DNA of 9,931 nucleotides, from positions 1-9,931 of the forward strand of contig JAFVSB010000176.1 of assembly GCA_017503945.1 (NCBI GenBank), in the 5' to 3' direction. Below the pieces are notes generated by a model. The model ran no database searches. It was not told the origin of the DNA and was given only the letters and a program-made list of their open reading frames with translations. Numbering within the stretch: the first letter of the stretch is position 1; each line of letters begins with the position of its first letter. Position numbers and translations under genes: made by a program. Positions 5,626-9,931 of this stretch are shown one piece after another. The DNA comes from Clostridia bacterium (GTDB lineage: Bacteria > Bacillota > Clostridia > UMGS1810).

Positions 5626-8316
5626 TTATTTCTGATATGCTTTTTTTACTGCATCGCCTTTTTTGGCTGAAGCTATGAAAGATGCATCGGGCTTTGGAGC
5701 TTCTTGGAAATGTTTGCCGTAGTATGCGTTAAGATACATCTGCTTTATCTCACTCATGAGAGGATATCTGGGGTTTGCTCCTGTGCACTGGTCATCAAAT
5801 GCCTGCTCGGTCATTTCGTCAAGGCTTGCAAGGAAGGTTTTTTCGTCGATGCCATAATCTTTGATGGTATCTTTTATGCCGACCTTGGCTTTGAGCTCAT
5901 TGATGGCACCAATGAGTGCTTCGAGTTTTTCTTCGTCAGTATTGCCGCCAAGGTGCAGATAATCTGCAATTTCGCCGTAGCGCGCAAGAGTGTGGGGGTG
6001 GTCATATTGTGAGAATGTGCCCATCTTGGCGGGAGCCTCTGCGCTATTGAAGCGGATAACCTCTTCTATCATAAGAGCATTGGCAACACCGTGGGGCAAA
6101 TGATGGAAAGCACCGAGCTTGTGTGCCATAGAGTGGCATATTCCGAGGAATGCATTTGCAAATGCCATGCCTGCCATAGTGGCTGCATTTGCCATCTTTT
6201 CGCGGGCCAAGATATCTGTTTGACCATTTTCATACGCTCTGGGCAGATATTCAAAAATAGTTTTTAAAGCTTTGAGGGCAAGGCCGTCGGTGTAGTCTGT
6301 TGCGAGCATTGCAGCATAAGCTTCTACTGCATGAGTCACAGCGTCGATGCCTGAAGCTGCAGTGAGCCCCTTGGGAGCAGACATGTGGAAATCGGTGTCT
6401 ACAATTGCCATGTTGGGCATGAGTTCATAGTCGGCAAGAGGATATTTTACACCTGTTTTTTCATCGGTGATAACTGCAAAGGGAGTAACCTCAGAGCCTG
6501 TGCCTGCAGATGTGGGGATTGCAATGAAATATGCTTTTTCACCCATTTTGGGGAAGGTATAGATTCTTTTGCGGATGTCAATGAAGCGCATTGCCATGTC
6601 CATGAAATCTGCTTCAGGATGTTCATAGAGCACCCACATGATTTTGGCTGCATCCATTGCAGAGCCGCCGCCGAGGGCGATGATTGTGTCGGGTTTGAAC
6701 GAAGCCATCTGCGCTGCACCGTTTTTGGCATTCTCCAAGGTGGGGTCTGGCTGAACATCAAAGAAGGTGGTGTGTGCTATGCCCATTTCGTCGAGCTTGT
6801 CACAAATAGGCTTGGTGTAGCCGTTTTCATAGAGGAATGTATCTGTAACGATGAACGCTCTTTTTTTGTTCATCACATTTTTGAGTTCATCAAGAGCTAC
6901 GCTCAGACATCCTTTTTTGATGTATACCTTTTCGGGTGTGCGGAACCAAAGCATGTTTTCCCTTCTTTCTGCTACTGTTTTTATATTGACCAGATGTTTT
7001 ACTCCAACATTTTCGCTAACCGAGTTGCCGCCCCATGAGCCGCAGCCAAGTGTGAGAGAGGGAGCGAGCTTGAAGTTATAAAGATCGCCGATGCCGCCGT
7101 GAGAAGATGGAGTGTTAACGAGGATACGGCAAGTTTTCATGCGATTGGCAAATTGATTTATTTTCTCTTTTTCGCTTACTTCGTTGATGTAGAGAGAAGA
7201 AGTGTGACCATAGCCGCCGTCGGCAACAAGCTGCTCGGCTTTTGTAAGTGCATCTTCAAAATCCTTTGCTTTATACATAGCAAGCACAGGAGAGAGCTTT
7301 TCATGGGCAAATTCTTCTGAAATATCAACCGATTCAACTTCGCCAATGAGTATTTTGGTGCCTTCGGGCACATTCACTCCCGAAAGCTCAGCAATTTTTG
7401 ATGCCTTCTGGCCAACTATTTTTGCATTGAGGGCACCGTTTATGATGATGGTTTTTCTTACCTTTTCGGTTTCGGCGTCATTCAGAAAATAGCAGCCCCT
7501 CTCGGCAAATTCGTTTTTTACTGCTTCATATATACTTTCCTGCACTATTACCGACTGCTCCGATGCACAAATCATGCCGTTGTCAAAGGTTTTGGAATGA
7601 ATAATTGAGCTTACTGCAAGGAGTATATCGGCACTTTCATCAATAATGGCAGGAGTGTTACCTGCTCCTACACCGAGTGCAGGCTTGCCGCTTGAATATG
7701 CTGCCTTCACCATACCCGGACCGCCTGTGGCAAGGATAATGTCGGCTTCTTTCATTACGGTGTTTGTCAATTCAAGACTTGGCACATCTATCCAATCAAT
7801 GATACCCTCAGGTGCACCTGCTTCCACTGCAGCCTCAAGCACAAGCTTTGCAGCCTCTATGGTGCAGTTTTTTGCTCTGGGGTGAGGAGAGATGATGATT
7901 GCATTGCGTGTTTTGAGAGCGATAAGACATTTGAAGATTGCGGTAGATGTTGGATTTGTGGTAGGTATAACTGCTGCTATGACACCAATAGGTTCAGCTA
8001 TTTTTTTGATACCAAATGCCTTATCCTCTTCAATGATGCCGCAGGTTTTGGTGTCTTTATATGCATTATATATATATTCAGAGGCATAATTGTTTTTGAT
8101 AACCTTATCTTCTACAATGCCCATGCCTGTTTCTTCTACTGCCATTTTTGCAAGGGGGATTCTTGCCTTGTTGGCTTTAGAGGCAGCAGCAAGAAATATT
8201 TTGTCTACTTGCTCTTGGGTGTATGTGGCAAAGATGCGCTGAGCTTCTCTTATGCGTTTGATGGCAGATTCAAGCTTTTCAACGCTGTCTACGATTTCAT
8301 AATTTTTCTTTTTCAT
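5626..8316 (-). CDS. adhE: Bifunctional acetaldehyde-CoA/alcohol dehydrogenase AdhE
   Basis: An 896-residue fusion enzyme reducing acetyl-CoA to acetaldehyde and then ethanol with two NADH, the main ethanol route of clostridial fermentation. The aldehyde dehydrogenase half spans about 1-445, with catalytic Cys250 in the NGMICASEQ segment. The linker leads to an iron-dependent alcohol dehydrogenase half from about 455: the NAD-binding GGGSAMDAAK (549-558), PTSAGTGSEVTPF (601-613), and predicted iron ligands Asp658, His662, His728 and His742, four or five positions from the equivalent E. coli residues. Length is normal and both active sites look intact. The start at 8316 is preceded by GGGAGG; the frame is open five codons further to a TTG that overlaps this ribosome site, so it was rejected. 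The protein family assembles into spirosomes. A Rex-type operator on the predicted promoter indicates repression relieved by a high NADH/NAD+ ratio. The adjacent LysR gene is a second candidate regulator. Confidence 0.97.
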   Translation of the reverse strand: MKKKNYEIVDSVEKLESAIKRIREAQRIFATYTQEQVDKIFLAAASKANKARIPLAKMAVEETGMGIVEDKVIKNNYASEYIYNAYKDTKTCGIIEEDKAFGIKKIAEPIGVIAAVIPTTNPTSTAIFKCLIALKTRNAIIISPHPRAKNCTIEAAKLVLEAAVEAGAPEGIIDWIDVPSLELTNTVMKEADIILATGGPGMVKAAYSSGKPALGVGAGNTPAIIDESADILLAVSSIIHSKTFDNGMICASEQSVIVQESIYEAVKNEFAERGCYFLNDAETEKVRKTIIINGALNAKIVGQKASKIAELSGVNVPEGTKILIGEVESVDISEEFAHEKLSPVLAMYKAKDFEDALTKAEQLVADGGYGHTSSLYINEVSEKEKINQFANRMKTCRILVNTPSSHGGIGDLYNFKLAPSLTLGCGSWGGNSVSENVGVKHLVNIKTVAERRENMLWFRTPEKVYIKKGCLSVALDELKNVMNKKRAFIVTDTFLYENGYTKPICDKLDEMGIAHTTFFDVQPDPTLENAKNGAAQMASFKPDTIIALGGGSAMDAAKIMWVLYEHPEADFMDMAMRFIDIRKRIYTFPKMGEKAYFIAIPTSAGTGSEVTPFAVITDEKTGVKYPLADYELMPNMAIVDTDFHMSAPKGLTAASGIDAVTHAVEAYAAMLATDYTDGLALKALKTIFEYLPRAYENGQTDILAREKMANAATMAGMAFANAFLGICHSMAHKLGAFHHLPHGVANALMIEEVIRFNSAEAPAKMGTFSQYDHPHTLARYGEIADYLHLGGNTDEEKLEALIGAINELKAKVGIKDTIKDYGIDEKTFLASLDEMTEQAFDDQCTGANPRYPLMSEIKQMYLNAYYGKHFQEAPKPDASFIASAKKGDAVKKAYQK

Positions 8317-8363
8317 AAATTTTCCTCCCAATTTTAAAAATAAAAATATATTTATTTTTAACT

Positions 8364-8381
8364 TTGTTAAAATTTTAACAT
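8364..8381. promoter_or_regulatory. Rex-type operator upstream of adhE
   Basis: The plus strand reads TTGTTAAAATTTTAACAT, matching the Rex consensus TTGTTAANNNNTTAACAA at all but the last base. Rex is a redox sensor of Gram-positive bacteria that leaves DNA when NADH rises, and adhE is a classic target in clostridia. The site ends 47 bases before the adhE start codon and covers the predicted -10 element, a position suited to repression. The rex gene itself is not in the window. Confidence 0.85.
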
Positions 8382-8400
8382 ACTTCTATTGGTTTGGGAA
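8372..8400 (-). promoter_or_regulatory. Predicted adhE promoter
   Basis: Read on the minus strand: -35 TTCCCA (8400-8395, four of six matches to TTGACA), a 17-base spacer, and -10 TAAAAT (8377-8372) with an extended TG one base ahead. Transcription would start near 8365, giving a leader of about 48 bases with an AT-only 10-bp stem (8335-8344 with 8351-8360) before the ribosome site. The -10 lies within the Rex-type operator. The -35 is weak, and in such AT-rich DNA other -10 choices exist, for example a TATAAT near 8403. Confidence 0.5.
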
Positions 8401-8442
8401 TTATAAAAAAGATATATGAATATATGTTTTTTGATATAACAA

Positions 8443-8482
8443 AATAAGCAGTACAAAAGAATTTTCTTTTGTACTGCTTATT
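8443..8482 (-). terminator. Intrinsic terminator after the LysR gene
   Basis: A perfect 18-bp stem (8443-8460 paired with 8465-8482) with a four-base loop begins five bases after the LysR stop codon. On the minus strand the stem is followed by TTGTTATATC, a modest U-rich tail. It separates the regulator message from adhE. The stem is AT-rich at both ends with a GC core, GCAGTAC. Confidence 0.8.
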
Positions 8483-8487
8483 CATTA

Positions 8488-9417
8488 TTAAAAATCTTTA
8501 AAAACTTTTCTTTTGGAATTGCAAAGCTCAGTTATAAAAAGCTTGTCAAGCCTTGAAAGTTTATAGTCTTTTTTATAAATAAGAACATCTTTATATACTT
8601 TTTTGTTGTCATCACATTTTTTCTGCACAAGATTATATCTTTCCAAAAGATTTTGCGGAGCAGGCGACACCCACATGAAGGTTTTTTCATTTTCACACAA
8701 AATATCAAATTGACTTGCCCTTTCAAAAACAAATATTCTTTTGTCTATATTATCGGGAAATTCTTCTTTTATAACCTTTGCAACAGGCAGTGATGGTACA
8801 TAAGGGTCGGCATGGGCAACTTCTATATATCCTTCAAGGTCATCAATTTTTATGTGTTCTTTTTTGGCAAGGGGGCTTGTTTTGCTCATCATCAGACAAT
8901 ATGAAAACTCAGTGACCAATTCATAATTGAAGCCTTTTTCATCGAGCATAGATTTGAAATACCTGTCATAATTATCGGCATATCTCACAATGCCGAGCTT
9001 GTAGTCATGATTGAGCATGTTGTGAATGGCCCTTTGAGAATTGGTTTCTTTATAAAATATTTCAACCGCCTCGGAGCCTATGTTTTTGGAAAACTTTACA
9101 AAAGCATCTGCTATATACGATGCTCTGGGCACAGAAATAGAAAACTTTGCTTTTTTTCTCATGCCATCTTTATATATTTTTTCCACATGGTCAATCTGAT
9201 TTAATATGCCTTTGGCATAATTTATAAATTCCTCACCCTGCGCTGTCAAAATCATGCCCTTTGCACTGCGGTCAAATATTACAATTCCAAGGTCTGCTTC
9301 AAGCTCTTTTATAGCTCTGCTTATGTTTGGCTGAGCAATGAGGAGGTTTTGAGCAGCCTTGCTCAGTGACCCCTCTTTTGCCACTTCGGCTGCATATTTC
9401 ATGTGCAATATGTTCAT
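8488..9417 (-). CDS. LysR-family transcriptional regulator
   Basis: A 309-residue DNA-binding regulator. The N-terminal winged helix-turn-helix is clear: EGSLSKAAQNLLIAQPNISR (15-34) followed by LEADLGIVIFDR (39-50) and LTAQGEEF (57-64). A linker helix runs to about residue 90, and residues 91-309 are the periplasmic-binding-protein-like effector domain, of normal family length but with no feature naming the ligand. The start at 9417 has AAAAGGAG eight to nine bases upstream; the frame is open 20 codons further, but that stretch contains the promoter and ribosome site. It has its own promoter and terminator, so it is monocistronic. LysR genes often control a neighbour; adhE, which follows in the same orientation, is the obvious candidate, but this is inference. 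The usual divergent layout is absent. Confidence 0.93.
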   Translation of the reverse strand: MNILHMKYAAEVAKEGSLSKAAQNLLIAQPNISRAIKELEADLGIVIFDRSAKGMILTAQGEEFINYAKGILNQIDHVEKIYKDGMRKKAKFSISVPRASYIADAFVKFSKNIGSEAVEIFYKETNSQRAIHNMLNHDYKLGIVRYADNYDRYFKSMLDEKGFNYELVTEFSYCLMMSKTSPLAKKEHIKIDDLEGYIEVAHADPYVPSLPVAKVIKEEFPDNIDKRIFVFERASQFDILCENEKTFMWVSPAPQNLLERYNLVQKKCDDNKKVYKDVLIYKKDYKLSRLDKLFITELCNSKRKVFKDF

Positions 9418-9445
9418 ATGGCTGCTCCTTTTTTCTTTTTGTGTT

Positions 9446-9474
9446 ATTATACCAAAAAAATTAAAATAATTCAA
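9446..9474 (-). promoter_or_regulatory. Promoter of the LysR gene
   Basis: On the minus strand: -35 TTGAAT (9474-9469), 17-base spacer, -10 TATAAT (9451-9446), with TG one base before the -10 (extended -10). This is a near-consensus vegetative sigma-A promoter. It begins just after the gyrA terminator's U tract and would start transcription near 9439, about 22 bases before the start codon. No clear T-N11-A autoregulatory dyad is seen. Confidence 0.8.
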
Positions 9475-9477
9475 CAC

Positions 9478-9515
9478 AAAAAAATTGCAGATATTAATAT
9501 ATCTGCAATTTTTTA
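9478..9515 (-). terminator. Intrinsic terminator of gyrA
   Basis: Stem of TTGCAGATAT paired with ATATCTGCAA around a four-base loop (9495-9498), extended by A-T pairs on both sides, and followed on the minus strand by a run of T residues (9484-9478). It lies within three bases of the gyrA stop codon. The flanking A and T runs are symmetric, so it could also act on the other strand. Confidence 0.88.
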
Positions 9516-9517
9516 TG

Positions 9518-9931
9518 TTAGTTTTCTTGTGTTTCTTCTTCGTCTTCTTTTGCGCTGGAGGCTATTGCCACAACCTTTACATCTTCGGCAATTTTCATCA
9601 CTCTCACGCCTTGAGTCACTCTGCCAAGCTCGCTGATTTCGTCGGTGCTCATTCTTATTATTACACCATCTGATGTAATAGACATAAGGTCGTCACCTTC
9701 TTTTATGATGAGCATGCCTGCAAGAGGGCCTGTTTTGTCGGTTATATTATATCCTGTAACGCCCTTACCTGCTCTGTTTTGGCACTTGAATTCTTTGATG
9801 TCGGTCTTTTTGCCGTAGCCGTTTTCCGACACTGAGAGCACCTTGCAATCATCATCGCACACACTGCCGCCGATGACATAATCACCGTCTTTGAGTCTGA
9901 TGCCTGTAACACCTGTGGCACCTCTGCCCAT
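9518..9931 (-). CDS. gyrA: DNA gyrase subunit A, C-terminal end (partial)
   Basis: The last 137 residues of a GyrA subunit; the 5' part lies beyond the window edge, so the first codon here is internal. Repeated beta-pinwheel blade motifs are visible: GRGATGVTGIRL at the window edge, NRAGKGVTGYNI in the middle, and LGRVTQGVRVMKI near the end, followed by a short acidic tail (KEDEEETQEN). This domain wraps DNA and allows gyrase to add negative supercoils; the catalytic tyrosine domain is not in view. ParC also has such blades, but the GRGATGVTGIRL and GRVTQGVRVM style fits GyrA. A terminator follows immediately, so gyrA is transcriptionally separate from the fermentation genes. Confidence 0.92.
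   Translation of the reverse strand: MGRGATGVTGIRLKDGDYVIGGSVCDDDCKVLSVSENGYGKKTDIKEFKCQNRAGKGVTGYNITDKTGPLAGMLIIKEGDDLMSITSDGVIIRMSTDEISELGRVTQGVRVMKIAEDVKVVAIASSAKEDEEETQEN

Noticed and set aside
6385..7038. Long open frame on the plus strand opposite adhE (217 codons), with further ones opposite 7882-8337, 3626-4045 and 1117-1497
   Set aside because: They lie entirely antisense to strongly supported genes, and their translations show no recognisable motifs. They are by-products of the codon use of the real genes.
8332..8360. Riboswitch or attenuator in the adhE leader
   Set aside because: The leader is only about 48 bases and its one stem is A-T pairs only, too short and weak for a known riboswitch class.
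8412..8425. ATATAT-GA-ATATAT dyad as a LysR operator upstream of adhE
   Set aside because: The position, about 50 bases before the predicted start, would suit an activator, but the sequence is nearly all A and T in an AT-rich gap and lacks a distinctive T-N11-A core.

Overview
The window looks like chromosomal DNA from a strictly anaerobic, fermentative member of the Firmicutes, class Clostridia. The evidence is the gene set: a clostridial-type bifunctional AdhE, two [FeFe]-hydrogenase-family proteins (one with a PAS domain), a SpoIIE-type phosphatase, a near-perfect Rex operator and AT-rich intergenic DNA. The genus cannot be named from the sequence alone. Every gene lies on the minus strand, so transcription runs from high to low coordinates. 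There is no sign of an insertion sequence, phage, tRNA, rRNA or CRISPR array, and no gene-free stretch longer than about 175 bases.

In transcription order, the window opens with the 3' end of gyrA (9931 to 9518), closed by a strong intrinsic terminator. A LysR-family regulator follows (9417 to 8488) with a textbook extended -10 promoter and its own perfect-stem terminator. Next is a 171-base intergenic region holding a Rex-type operator that overlaps a predicted promoter. It drives adhE (8316 to 5626), and 15 bases later comes a small kinase-fold protein of the APH/choline-kinase type (5610 to 4861).

After a 62-base gap containing a perfect 12-bp hairpin comes a tight block of five genes: two tandem thioredoxin-like [2Fe-2S] proteins (4798 to 4556 and 4554 to 4294), a sensory-type [FeFe] hydrogenase with a PAS domain (4297 to 2612), a SpoIIE-type PP2C phosphatase with an extra C-terminal domain (2619 to 1447), and a second [FeFe] hydrogenase with a multi-cluster ferredoxin N-terminus (1425 to 4). 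Neighbours overlap by 4 or 8 bases or sit 1 to 21 bases apart, so these five almost certainly form one operon. The content and order resemble the hfs cluster known from Thermoanaerobacterium and relatives (from memory, not searched).

The functional theme is electron disposal during fermentation. AdhE consumes NADH to make ethanol and is probably repressed by Rex when NADH is low. The downstream operon carries a probable H2-producing or H2-consuming hydrogenase together with what looks like a redox or H2 sensing chain: the H-cluster and PAS protein is the sensor, the SpoIIE-type phosphatase the output, and the small [2Fe-2S] proteins possible electron carriers. The most interesting item is this sensor-phosphatase-hydrogenase module, whose signal, phosphoprotein target and physiological output cannot be read from the sequence.
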